NCBI GenBank assembly: GCA_021018995.1
Contig: CM037591.1
Coordinates: forward strand, 7,880,001 to 7,944,000
Direction: 5' to 3'
DNA length: 64,000 nucleotides
Source of the DNA: Chloranthus sessilifolius
Taxonomy: Eukaryota; Streptophyta; Magnoliopsida; Chloranthales; Chloranthaceae
Of the stretch, positions 36,801-45,720 are shown piece by piece. How positions within the stretch are numbered: the first letter of the stretch is position 1; the number at the start of each line of letters is the position of its first letter. A program made the position numbers and the translations under genes. The notes beneath the pieces were generated by a model that was not told where the DNA came from, did not search any database, and saw only the letters and a list, made by a program, of their open reading frames with translations.

Positions 36801-37091
36801 TACTAAGCAACCTTCTCGCACTCAGTTCCACAAGATGTTGAGGCCTAAAATCAAGGCTATATCGATCCACAGGTGAGTACATTGGTGTTCTTGACCTTGA
36901 AAATATTCTCTTCAACCCAAAAACTTAAAATAGCGTCAACCAAGTCTCCAACGAAACCTAATTTCTCATTCATCCTAAATAGATGACCGAATCAATCATC
37001 CGATATTTTCTTTCTCTCTTCACATAAAGGTATGTAAAATTTCCTAACACCAACTCGAACATTTTCCGATGGGCTTTAGAGTCATGGTCAT
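33855..37091 (-). pseudogene. DUF1985/Ulp1-like cysteine protease gene, MULE A (broken)
   Basis: Minus strand, convergent to mudrA. A DUF1985-like N-terminal part reads NIEEFNKLPWGTIVYNNLL and AIQYLWMHYRL (about 36440-36680). Next come an acidic segment with EDDEDYSDDNDD (about 36090) and a coiled-coil-like stretch (about 35800-35990). A Pro/Gln-rich linker with NPLPQN-type repeats follows (35024-35377), then LRARKKRKSPTNK (about 34960). The C-terminal C48 protease region has HSHWTLAII (about 34210), IDP, the oxyanion Gln in LPIQ and the nucleophile in DCGVYV (about 34000). A TAA codon separates Gln and Cys. The acceptor of the leader intron is lost in this copy. Ulp1 proteins are SUMO proteases; such genes are known as passengers of plant MULEs. 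Confidence 0.85.
35452..35730. repeat. MULE A palindrome array 3, in an intron of the Ulp1-like gene
   Basis: About fourteen 20-bp units, cores mostly ATCGATCGAT, ATCGACCGAT and ATCGGTCGAT with linkers AATTTAAATT or AATGTACATT. It lies between the coiled-coil exon and the Pro/Gln-rich exon. Confidence 0.92.
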
Positions 37092-37185
37092 TTTCAATAA
37101 CTTAGTAGGAATGCAATATAAATAAAAGCAATTAATAAATAAAAGAAGTGATTTTGAAAAAAAAACTACTAATCTTTAACCTCGA

Positions 37186-37263
37186 TAACTTAGTTATCGA
37201 TCGATAATCTAAGTTATCGAATAATTTGTTATCTACGATAACTTAGATTATCGGTAAGTTATC
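37186..37263. repeat. MULE A palindrome array 4, reduced
   Basis: Only two to four recognisable cores remain (ATCGATCGAT and partial forms), against seven or eight in MULE B at 49878-50045. It lies in the putative 5'-leader intron of the Ulp1-like gene. Confidence 0.8.
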
Positions 37264-38145
37264 AGATTAGGTGGGAAACATTGGGGATGACTAAATGTGT
37301 TGAAATGTAAAAAAAATAAATTACCTGGAATTGTAATGTGACCTTTGTGACCTTTTACCGCGTTGTCGCCGCTAAGTCGCCGCTCTCTTGTTTTTTTCAG
37401 AAAAGTTAAACTTAAAAGTAACAGTAACTAATGAAATGTAAAAGTAGCTTTTATACTCTCTGTTAAAGGGCGGTGAAATTTTTTTTTATATATTATTTTA
37501 AATAGGTCCTTGCTGACGTGGAGCAGGCGGAGGCGGCTAGGCGTGGAGCTGATTATTAATGCAACGGTTGAAACTATAGGGCCGTTTCTGCAAATACGTA
37601 AACATATAGGGCCGAAAGTGTAAATTTTTCTTATTCAAATCCCATGCTTTTATTTATAACAAATATATAATTTATTTATTTTTTTATAAGGAATAATTAG
37701 AGAAATATGCCTCAAATATAAACTTTTTAGCAAAGAAGATCTAACTTCAAGTATTTTAGAAAAAAAGTGCTTTCACGGATTTTGGAACTTTAGAAAATCT
37801 TGAAAGAACCTTTTTCAATTAAAAAAAATGGGTTTTTTGCATATACCTCACTTGTTATGATAATATTATAAGAAACCCCCTGAGTTATGAGTATTTATTC
37901 TGCAACCCCTACTTTTGTATTTCTGTTTCATATAACCCCCTGCCATTAACTAGTCGTGAGTTTATGGACGGAAAGCCTATTTTGCCTTTAATGAAACCAA
38001 TATTTTAAAAGTACCACCATTCTAAAAGGCCCTTCATTCATCTATATTTACAAGTCATGCCATTAAAGTTTATCACCATTCTAAAAGGCCCTTCATTCAC
38101 CTTTATTTACAAATCATGCCATTATAATTTACCACTATTCTAAAA

Positions 38146-38767
38146 GGAGTACTTTTAAATCCACCCACAAAATCTTTGAGTTCACCCATGTTGAAACACA
38201 TCGACTGCATTGAATCCAACGATGGAGATTTTTATCGTCCCAATCTTTCATGAGATCGATCTTTAGATCATGGGTGTACCATCAGACGATCGACTTTTTA
38301 TTTCATGTGGTACAGACCCCTAAAAGTGACCTTAATATCAAATTTAAGCATGCACGTGATATTAAGGTCACTTTTTTGAGATGTGTGCCACATGAAATAA
38401 AACACTGGCCGTCTGATGGTACGATCATAATCTCAAGATGGAGATTTTTATCGTCCCAATCTTTCATGAGATCGATCTTTAGATCATGGGTGTACCATCA
38501 GACGATAGACTTTTTATTTCATATGGTACACACCCCTAAAAGTGACCTTAATATCAAATTTAAGCATGCACGTGATATTAAGGTCACTTTTCTGAGATGT
38601 GTGCCACATGAAATAAAACACTGGCCGTCTGATGGTACGATCATAATCTCAAGATCCATCATGTGAAAGATTGGGAGGATAAATGATCTCCATCGTTCGA
38701 TTCAATTCAATCAACGTGTTTCAGCGTGGGTGAACTTAAAGATTCAGTGGGTGGATTTAAAGGTACT
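38146..38767. mobile_element. Hairpin MITE with tandemly doubled core
   Basis: The ends GAGTACTTTTAAATCCACCC and GGGTGGATTTAAAGGTACTC are inverted. The core arms ACCATCAGACGAT and GTCTGATGGT, and AAAGTGACCTTAATATCA and TGATATTAAGGTCACTTTT, pair within each half. Units 38221-38436 and 38437-38652 are direct tandem copies of 216 bp that differ at about four positions. Non-coding; open frames across it are by chance. Confidence 0.85.
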
Positions 38768-38992
38768 CTTCTAAAAGGCTCTTCATTCACTTATAAGATG
38801 GGTGATTCTCCCATTAAAGCATGCCAACGTTTGGATGAATACTCAACCAATGGAGGATTTGTGACACACGATGCAATTATTCTTGAAAAGAAAACCTTCA
38901 ATCTACGTGTTCCACTCAAAATACTCTTTCCTCCAATTTCCTATATGATTCAAGACTCATTTTTAGGAATTGGATTGCCTAACAACGTCTGC

Positions 38993-39530
38993 TTCCATCC
39001 ACCGAATCTTTGAGTTCACCCACGCTAAAACACATTGATTGCATTGAATAAGACGATGGAGATCGTTTAGGCATACCATTAGACGATCAGTGTTTTATTT
39101 CGTAACACACATCTCAGAAAAGTGACCTTAACATCACATATACGGTTAAAATTAATTTTAAGGTCATTTTTTTGGGTGTGTACCACATGAAATAAAAAAT
39201 CAACCATCTGATGGTGCCACCATGATCTCAAGATCCATCGTGTGAAAGCTTGGGACGATAAACAGTCTCCATCGTCCGATTCAAAGGTAATCAACTGGTC
39301 GATGGTGCCACCATGATCTCAAGATCCATCGTGTGAATGGTTGGGACGATAAATGACCTCCATCGTCCAATTCAATGCAGTCAACTGTTTGATGGTGCCA
39401 CCGTGATCTCAAGATCCATTGTGTGAAAGGTTGGGACGATAAACGATCTTCATCGTCCGATTCAATGCAGTCAATGTTTTTCAGCGTGGGTGAACTCAAA
39501 TATTTGGTGGGTGGATTTAAAACTATTCTT
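38993..39530. mobile_element. Hairpin MITE, second copy, with a triple 90-bp repeat
   Basis: Same family as 38146-38767: GAATCTTTGAGTTCACCCAC at the left, GTGGGTGAACTC..GGTGGGTGGATTTAAA at the right. One arm is amplified into three tandem units of about 90 bp starting at 39210, 39301 and 39391 with GATGGTGCCACC. Confidence 0.8.
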
Positions 39531-40252
39531 TTTTGTAAGTGGAGGGGTGGATTTAAAATTACTCTTACCACGTGTAGAGGGTGGCAATTTAGTAATTTAA
39601 TTTTAAAAAGGATAAATATAGTATTTAAGCTATTCTTTAACGGCTGGTTAACCATTTAAAGTACCATCGTTAATGAATGTGTTTTATAAACACCAAAATG
39701 CTAACTCAGGGGGTTTAAAGCAAATAGCTATAATTTGGGGGTTATTTGTAATATCAACATAACTCAGGGGGGTATTTGCAAAAAACCCAAAAAAATAGTT
39801 TTAAAAAAATTATTCTTGTTTCTGAAGTTCCAAAATATGCAAAAGCACCATTCTTCTAAAATATTTGAGGTGAGGTCTTTTTTACTAAAAAGTTAGTTTT
39901 TGAGGCATTGTTTTCTAAAAGTGCCTTATATATAATTTAGAGAGCCCAAACGAGGTGGTTGAACTAGGTGAAGGGCCTAAGTCCAACTCTAGCTTATGAG
40001 ACTCTAAGTTCAGCCTGAGACCAACAATAACCTACCATGCTTGAATTCTTGCATCATACCTGAATTCAACAAGAGCTCCATTGGATTTGGTTCTTAAACT
40101 TTCAAAAGGGAAGTGGAGAATGTGTTTATACTTTATAGAGGAAGCATTCCCTCAATCTTATCCCTCCCCTCTCTAAATACTTTATGTTAATAATTATATT
40201 AGATCATATTTAATATAATTTATTCTAATAAATTATATCTCTATATTAGGAT

Positions 40253-40623
40253 AAAGGTACCCTGTTTCTAAGGACCATATAACATATCTGGTCCTAGATT
40301 AGTTTGATATCACGTGGCACCCAATCACATAATCGGATGAAATGTATAAGAGCGGCTCGATGATCATAAGTATTGTGAAAAAAGATAAAACTATATGAAA
40401 TTGTATGGTCAATGGTGTCAATTATGTGAAAAATGAACGATAAAATCAAATGTAATTTTATTGTTCATTTTCATGCAGTTAACTCAATTGACTGTACGAT
40501 TTTAGATAATTTATTTTAAAAAAATTCATAATATTATTATGATCATCAAGTCGTTCCTTTTTATGGCACCTGATCATGTGATTATGTGTCACATGATAGT
40601 AAACTCATGGAGTACACCTTCCT
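40253..40623. mobile_element. Hairpin MITE (AAAGGTAC family, copy 1)
   Basis: The left AAAGGTACCCTG and right GAGTACACCTT are loosely inverted. The interior words CTAGATTAGTTTGATATCACG, GAACGATAAAATCAAATGTA and ATGATCATCAAG pair with one another and match the larger host element at 59840-61783. Confidence 0.7.
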
Positions 40624-40755
40624 ATCAGTCCGCCTTTACACTTTTATATTAAGAGAGTGAAATCCAAAGTTTGGACTGCACTTGCTACACCACGTTTTAG
40701 TCTTCATAATTTTGTAGCTACATTGAATTATGAAGAGGAGATAATATTACCAAAG

Positions 40756-40955
40756 AGGCATTAGCCTAGTTGGTAAGCTCCCTCCAATGTGAGGGAGTAG
40801 GTTGTAACTTCAAAGTGTGGGTTGGGTTCTGGTAGTCAACCCTCATCACTATAGTTGGTGCTCCCTCACACTGCTCCGCAACTGTCACATGTGTATGCGT
40901 GTCTGTTCCTCGATTTTCGAGGTTGTCTCGGCCGAATGGTTGTTTCAAAAAAAAA
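40756..40955 (+). mobile_element. SINE-like repeat
   Basis: About 200 bp with an A-box-like TTAGCCTAGTTGGTAAG near the start, a B-box-like AGGTTGTAACTTC about 35 bp later, and a 3' A-tail (CAAAAAAAAA). This is the layout of a tRNA-derived SINE. No target duplication was found, and the B box is weak. Confidence 0.55.
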
Positions 40956-40975
40956 GTCATCTTAGCTTAGTTGGT

Positions 40976-41270
40976 AAAGCAATGGATCTTGAGACCATGT
41001 CCCCAACTATCAGACGATCAATTTTTTATTTCACATGTCATAAATCCTCAAAATATGCATTTCGTGTAATGGCACACATCACACTCAAAGGTAATTTTAG
41101 GGACATATTTTGAGAATATGTGACATGTGGAATCAAAACCTGACCGTCTGATAGGTGCGACATGGTCTCAAAATCCATTGTGTGAGAGATCAAGGTGAAA
41201 AATGATTGCCATCATTTGATCCAACCAATCAATGGGTTTTAAGGGGTCTCTGACTAATGCTTAATTTCAG
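40976..41270. mobile_element. Hairpin MITE fragment (CAGACGATCAATTTTTTATT family)
   Basis: The arms TATCAGACGATCAATTTTTT and CCGTCTGATAGG, and CCTCAAAATATGC and CATATTTTGAG, pair. It ends in TTTGATCCAACCAATCAATG, as in the other copies. Related to 38146-38767 and 58487-58888. Confidence 0.7.
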
Positions 41271-41499
41271 AGAATGCGTGGGTGCGAACAAAGCTACTCA
41301 TACAGGTGCCCTTGTATTTTTAAATTATGTGTGCAAAGGCACAAACCTTATGTGCAAGTAGTGACTCTCCCTAAAGAATTGCACGGAGCTCTGTGGAAAA
41401 ATTATTCATTGAGGCACGTGAAAGTTCTCTGTAAATGGACTTGTAAGCCTAGTAACTGGTTGCCCCATGCCAACTAGCCCTTCAAAATCTGTTGATTGC

Positions 41500-41820
41500 T
41501 TCAGATTAGGTGATGGAGATTATTTGTCACCCATATCTTTCATAACATGTAATTAGACGGTATATTTTTTATTTCATATGATACATATCTCCAAATATAG
41601 AGTGAATTAAGTGCACACGACACGAGACAAGATTCTATATGGCACGCCTGACGGTCAAATGAGGTGTTTTGGAGATTTGTACCACGTGGAATAAAAAAAT
41701 AAACCGCATGATGGTGCATTAATGGTCTCAGGATCCGCTATGTGGAAGATTGGGGTAAAAAAAAAATTCCATCATCTAATCCAATGGAGTTATTGGATTT
41801 GAGGGGTTCAGAACATTGGC
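41500..41820. mobile_element. Hairpin MITE fragment, degenerate
   Basis: It shows GGTGATGGAGATTATTTGTC at the left, TTTTTTATTTCATATGATAC in one arm and GTACCACGTGGAATAAAAA in the other, then TCTCAGGATCCGC. A decayed member of the same hairpin family. Confidence 0.6.
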
Positions 41821-42152
41821 GCTTTTGGAGATGGCGTGCTTGAACAGAGGTACCCGCAAGTAAAAGTTTATACTTTCTAATAAGATAGAAAATGACCTTA
41901 AGGAGACTCCATCAGTGAATCTTTCACGTATTTCATGGCTGGTGAAACAAGCTTTCTTATATTTTGTGAAATATAAATGGCCAAGTGGCAGGACATAAAT
42001 TGTCCTACTGATCCCTAACCCCCAGCAGGGTAACACTCAGCAACCATTCCCAGCCCACATGACACCCCCAGAAGATCCCTAACTCCCAGTCCACATGACA
42101 CACCCCGAAGGCCCCTAACTGCCAAACTCCACACCATGGCTCCCAAATTATG

Positions 42153-42160
42153 CCATATAA
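42153..42160 (+). promoter_or_regulatory. TATA box of the UGT gene
   Basis: CATATAAACC lies about 78 bp upstream of the ATG at 42232. Transcription starting about 30 bp downstream would exclude the upstream in-frame ATG at 42136, supporting 42232 as the start. Confidence 0.55.
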
Positions 42161-42231
42161 ACCCCAATGCACATCCCCCAACTCCCACCACCGAAAAAGA
42201 AACTACGCCCTGCTCGTCCAACTCGACTCAA

Positions 42232-43647
42232 ATGGCTACCCAACCCGAAACGCTTCATATAGCCATGTTTCCCTGGTTCGCGTTCGGCCACATAACCCCC
42301 TTCCTCCACTTATCAAACAAGTTCGCCAAGCGCGGCCACCGAGTCACCTTCTTCATACCCCCCAATGCAATCCCCAAGGTGGATCAATTCAATCTCCACC
42401 AAAACCTGCTCCAATTTGTCCCCGTCGATGTCCCCTGCATCGAAGGCCTAACCCCCAATGCCCAAACCACCGCCGACGTGCCACATTCATTACACCCCCT
42501 TATAATGACCGCAATGGATGAAACCTGTGACCAACTCGAGGCCTCCCTCAATTCCTTAAAACCTGACTTCGTCTTCTTCGATTTTGCTTACTGGGTCCCA
42601 ACCGTAACCCGCCGTCTCAACATCAAGTCCGTGCACTATTGCATCGTAAGTGCTGCGTCGGTTGCTTACCTTCTGGTTCCATCTCGAAAGCTCGAAAAGG
42701 GACAAAAATTCAACCCTTCAGAGCTAATGATACCACCGAAAGGCTTCCCCCAATCTGCTTTAAGGCTCCCTACTCACATTGCTGAAAAACTCGCGGCAAG
42801 CTCGCGTGAGTATGGTAGCGGAGTCTCGTTCCACGACCGGCTTATGATCTCCATGGAAGACGCCGATGCCATAGGTTTTAGAACATGCAATGAGATTGAG
42901 GCTCCCTACTGTGAATTCCTCGAGACCGAGTACAAAAAACCGATCCTACTATCGGGTCCAATTTCCCCTGAACAGCCTACCTCTCTATTGGAAGAGAGAT
43001 GGAACAAATGGCTCAATAGATTCCCTCCCGGCTCGGTCGTGTTTTGCTCGTTAGGGAGCGAGTGCACTTTACCAAAGGACTTGTTTCAGGAATTGGTTCT
43101 TGGGCTCGAAATGACAGGGAACCCTTTCTTCGTAGCTCTTAAGCCCCCTATGGGGGCTAATTCGGTAGAAGAAGCATTACCCGATGGGTTCGCGGAGAGG
43201 GTACTAGGCAAGGGAGTGGTGCATGGTGGGTGGGTACAACAACAACTACTGTTGGACCACCCATCGGTGAGGTGTTTCGTGAGCCATTGCGGATTCGGGT
43301 CAGTGTGGGAGTCTGTGTTTAGTGATTGCCTTATGGTTACGTTGCCCATGACCGGGGAGCAATTCTTGAATGCCAAGATGTTGTGTGGCGACTTGAAGAT
43401 TGGGGTGGAGGTGGAGAGGAGAGAAAATGACGGGTGGTTCGATAGGGAGAGCGTTTGTAAGGCGGTCCAAGCGATGATGGATACGAAGAGCCAAGTCAGC
43501 AAGGTTGCCAAGGGGAAAAAAGCCGAGCTAAAAGGGTGGTTGTATAACAAAGGTTGGGAGTCTAGGTACATTGATGAGTTTCTAGAGAAGTTGAAGGGTA
43601 TGCTTCATGGTACTGGTAGTAGTAGTGTTTCAATGAGTCCAGCTTGA
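42232..43647 (+). CDS. UGT79: Family-1 UDP-glycosyltransferase, UGT79-like (cargo gene)
   Basis: Intronless, 471 residues, uninterrupted. The start at 42232 (MATQPETLHIAMFPW) puts the catalytic His at residue 20 (AFGH), as in the family, with partner Asp at 117 (FFDF). The upstream in-frame ATG at 42136 would add 32 low-complexity residues and lies before a TATA-like box. The donor-sugar PSPG box spans residues 334-377 (exactly 44: W334 to Q377) and contains HCGFGSVWE, the variant typical of the UGT79/91/94 clade. Q377 is often linked to glucose use. By family knowledge, relatives add a sugar to the sugar of anthocyanins or flavonols in the cytosol. The acceptor here is inferred, not shown. 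It sits between the two inverted MULEs. The absence of stops or frameshifts, in contrast to every neighbouring element, suggests the gene is under constraint or arrived recently. Confidence 0.93.
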   Translation: MATQPETLHIAMFPWFAFGHITPFLHLSNKFAKRGHRVTFFIPPNAIPKVDQFNLHQNLLQFVPVDVPCIEGLTPNAQTTADVPHSLHPLIMTAMDETCDQLEASLNSLKPDFVFFDFAYWVPTVTRRLNIKSVHYCIVSAASVAYLLVPSRKLEKGQKFNPSELMIPPKGFPQSALRLPTHIAEKLAASSREYGSGVSFHDRLMISMEDADAIGFRTCNEIEAPYCEFLETEYKKPILLSGPISPEQPTSLLEERWNKWLNRFPPGSVVFCSLGSECTLPKDLFQELVLGLEMTGNPFFVALKPPMGANSVEEALPDGFAERVLGKGVVHGGWVQQQLLLDHPSVRCFVSHCGFGSVWESVFSDCLMVTLPMTGEQFLNAKMLCGDLKIGVEVERRENDGWFDRESVCKAVQAMMDTKSQVSKVAKGKKAELKGWLYNKGWESRYIDEFLEKLKGMLHGTGSSSVSMSPA

Positions 43648-45339
43648 GTAATGCCTATTCAAAAATCACAAAAATGTAAGCTAAATTAAGCACAAAAGGC
43701 CGAGAACCAGCATACTCCACAGGGGTGCGCCAAGCCCGTACAGATCAAGTGTAGTATCTGTTCTCTCTAAATTGTAACCCTTTTTTTTAATGATTCTACT
43801 AGTAAGCTCAATTCAGGGTTCTTTCAAATTTTCTTTTTTTTGGTTTCTTTACGAGCTATAATGATCTTCTGATTAGTTGGTCAATGATAGAACCAGCATA
43901 CTCCACAGTGATTTAAATTTATAATTAAATTTTTTATGGGTCTTGTTTTTTGGGTTCACAAGATTTTTTTTTTCTTAAATTGAGATGGCTCTGAGTTACT
44001 GAAAAATGGAATAGTTTTATTTTGTGGTGGTGTGGTCTATTTGAATGTTTGATGTTTACAATCTACACTAATTTTCAGCAACTGAGTCCTGTTCTTTGAA
44101 TCGAAACAGAGAAATTTCAATTAAAAATCGACTTCAGTTAGCCACCTAAAGAATCCATTTGGAAACCCACATTTTTGGAAATAAAACGTCAGGAAATCTA
44201 AATTTTTTTTTTAAATGGACATTTAATTTAATTTATTGGGTGTTGGGTTAGCTCTATTACTTGTTATTTAGCAAAATAAGTAACATTTTACAGATTTTTC
44301 AATCTATGTGATACCATTTTGCAATTAGTATTATTTTAGAATTGTTGTGATTGTTCATTTAAATGGTACCTAATCATGGATAGTAGATTGTAATCCAATA
44401 AATTCAAGGATCCAGGATCGGAATTGATGTTGTTTCATTGATCCCTGTCTGTGTCATTGATTCCTCCTAAACATTTCATTTCCATTGGAATTTGGTTATT
44501 CACGATGTCCAAGGATCCCCATTAAGCATCCATGGCTGAATGGTTAAATCGCCCAACTCGGTTATCCCACCCAATTGTCGTTTCATTTTTGGGCGGAAGT
44601 GGCCCTGTGGAATTGCTATTCGGTTCAATACGGAGAACATATTGAAATCAATGCCATCATTGTGAGGGCTTGGAGAATCTGGTTTCGTTTTGCTTCTTCA
44701 TCAAGGGCGAGATCAAATTGTGTAGATGTTTCACTGTATGTTTTTACCCTGAAGGGAACTTGCAGAAGGGTATGGATTTTGTTTTTAAGCAACATACAAT
44801 TTCTTTCCAAGTGCCAAGATCGTTATGGCTACCTACAATATTTTTAAATTGGTGTGAATCATATGATTCAATTTGGATGATTTTTGATTTGAAGCTTGTG
44901 ATTGAATCAAAATCCATAGAAAAAGCCTTAATTTATGCTGTATTTTATTTATTTTGTAGTCGAAAGTCCCATAAAATTTTAATATTGAAGTTACTACATT
45001 GAGGATGTTAGTTAGGAGTTTCATGGTGATTTGGCTTAAATAAAGATTTTGGTGATCGTCTACTGTTGAGCAAATTTCATCAGTTTTCCTTGCTTGCCAT
45101 ATCTTTTTGGTTATTGAAACCAAATCAACCATAATCAAAGCAAAAAAACTGGATAATTCTAGTAGCTCACCCAGTTAGAGGCTTCTTCTCACTATAGAAT
45201 TTTCGAAGTTTTCAGACTTAACAGTAACCTGATATAATGTTTTCTAACTTTCAAAGTTTGATTTAATTAGAGTCTCTACTAGCAAATGTGAGAAACTTTC
45301 CTTTCAATGTGGTGAGTGTTCTTTGCATATGCTGACAGG
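43648..45339. other. 3' flank of UGT and unassigned DNA
   Basis: AT-rich. No protein gene is recognised. A plastid-tRNA-like patch at 44525-44559 is listed separately. Confidence 0.45.
44525..44559 (+). other. Possible plastid-derived tRNA fragment
   Basis: GCATCCATGGCTGAATGGTT followed by AAA(T)CGCCCAACTC looks like the 5' half of a plastid tRNA, most likely trnI-CAU from memory. The anticodon arm and 3' half are absent, so it is not a functional gene. A short nuclear insertion of plastid DNA is the likely source. Confidence 0.45.
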
Positions 45340-45720
45340 AGTCGATAGAGACGTTTTTGGTTTTCATATGCATAGTGGCATACCTTGATTGGTAGCAGGC
45401 AATTTTCTCATGTTATGGCCAATGGAGGTCGTGATGTGTCTGACTAACTCCCCTGCTTTGATACCCACTACAACCTATTTGTGCACATTGATTTCGATGG
45501 CCTCAAAACAACTAAGAGTCTTTTTTATGTTAGAAGTTTTACTGGTACTTTCCCCAACTAATATGATATCATTATTAGTGAATTGGAGGTGCGTCCTTTG
45601 ATCCCATTGTTTTTGGTATTCAATCCCTGGAAGCATGCTTTGTTGATTAGCTTTCGTGATTAATACAGTTAAGGCTTTGGTGACAAAAACGAAAGCATTG
45701 CAAGACTGATCAACTACTCA
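45340..45720 (-). pseudogene. LINE reverse-transcriptase fragment
   Basis: The minus strand reads FVTKALTVLITKANQQSMLP, then RTHLQFTNNDIILVGES where HLQFADD is expected, then NIKKTLSCFEAIEINVHK and later KLPATNQGMPLCI. The order matches the palm and thumb of plant LINE RT. The catalytic DD box is altered (NND) and stops are present. Confidence 0.75.

Larger units (their letters stand above)
29829..37630 (+). mobile_element. MULE A (MuDR-type, Ulp1-bearing), 7.8 kb
   Basis: Terminal inverted repeats are about 115 bp, with words CTTTCGGCCCTATATG, GAAACGGCCCTATAGTTTC and CCAGCTCCA.GCCTAGCCGC. The left TIR is intact. The right (inner) terminus has decayed, reading GTGTAAATTTTTC instead of GTGCAAATTTCCC. 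Layout: TATA-like TCTATATATATGC at about 29940, mudrA to the right, Ulp1-like gene pointing left, and four palindrome arrays. The outer 330 bp differ from MULE B at roughly eight or nine sites, so the two copies are close relatives. Confidence 0.92.
37838..39788. mobile_element. Inner TIR element carrying hairpin MITEs
   Basis: The termini GGGTTTTTTGCATATACC and GGTATTTGCAAAAAACCC are inverted repeats that extend inward through CCCCCTGAGTTA words. The flanks are A-runs, so a duplication cannot be judged. MULE-like ends of this type are common in plants. The interior is filled by hairpin MITE copies. Confidence 0.65.
37698..39917. mobile_element. Outer of two nested TIR elements
   Basis: The left end AGAAATATGCCTCAAATATA and right end (complement) GAAAACAATGCCTCAAAAAC begin an imperfect inverted repeat of about 110 bp. 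It continues through AACTTTTTAG, TATTTTAGAA, GTGCTTT and TTTTGGAAC. No target duplication is resolved. It contains the element at 37838-39788. No protein is recognised. Confidence 0.6.

Noticed and set aside
38250-38666. 138-residue repeated open frame with MRSIFRSWVYHQ
   Set aside because: It runs through a tandemly duplicated hairpin MITE. The apparent protein repeat is a by-product of the DNA duplication.
40956-40980. Second tRNA-like start (TAGCTTAGTTGGTAAAGC) after the SINE
   Set aside because: Only an A-box-like phrase is present; it runs straight into a hairpin MITE with no cloverleaf.
42136-42231. Upstream in-frame ATG of the UGT gene (503-residue version)
   Set aside because: The extra 32 residues are low-complexity and absent from the family, and a TATA-like box lies inside them. 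The start at 42232 is preferred.
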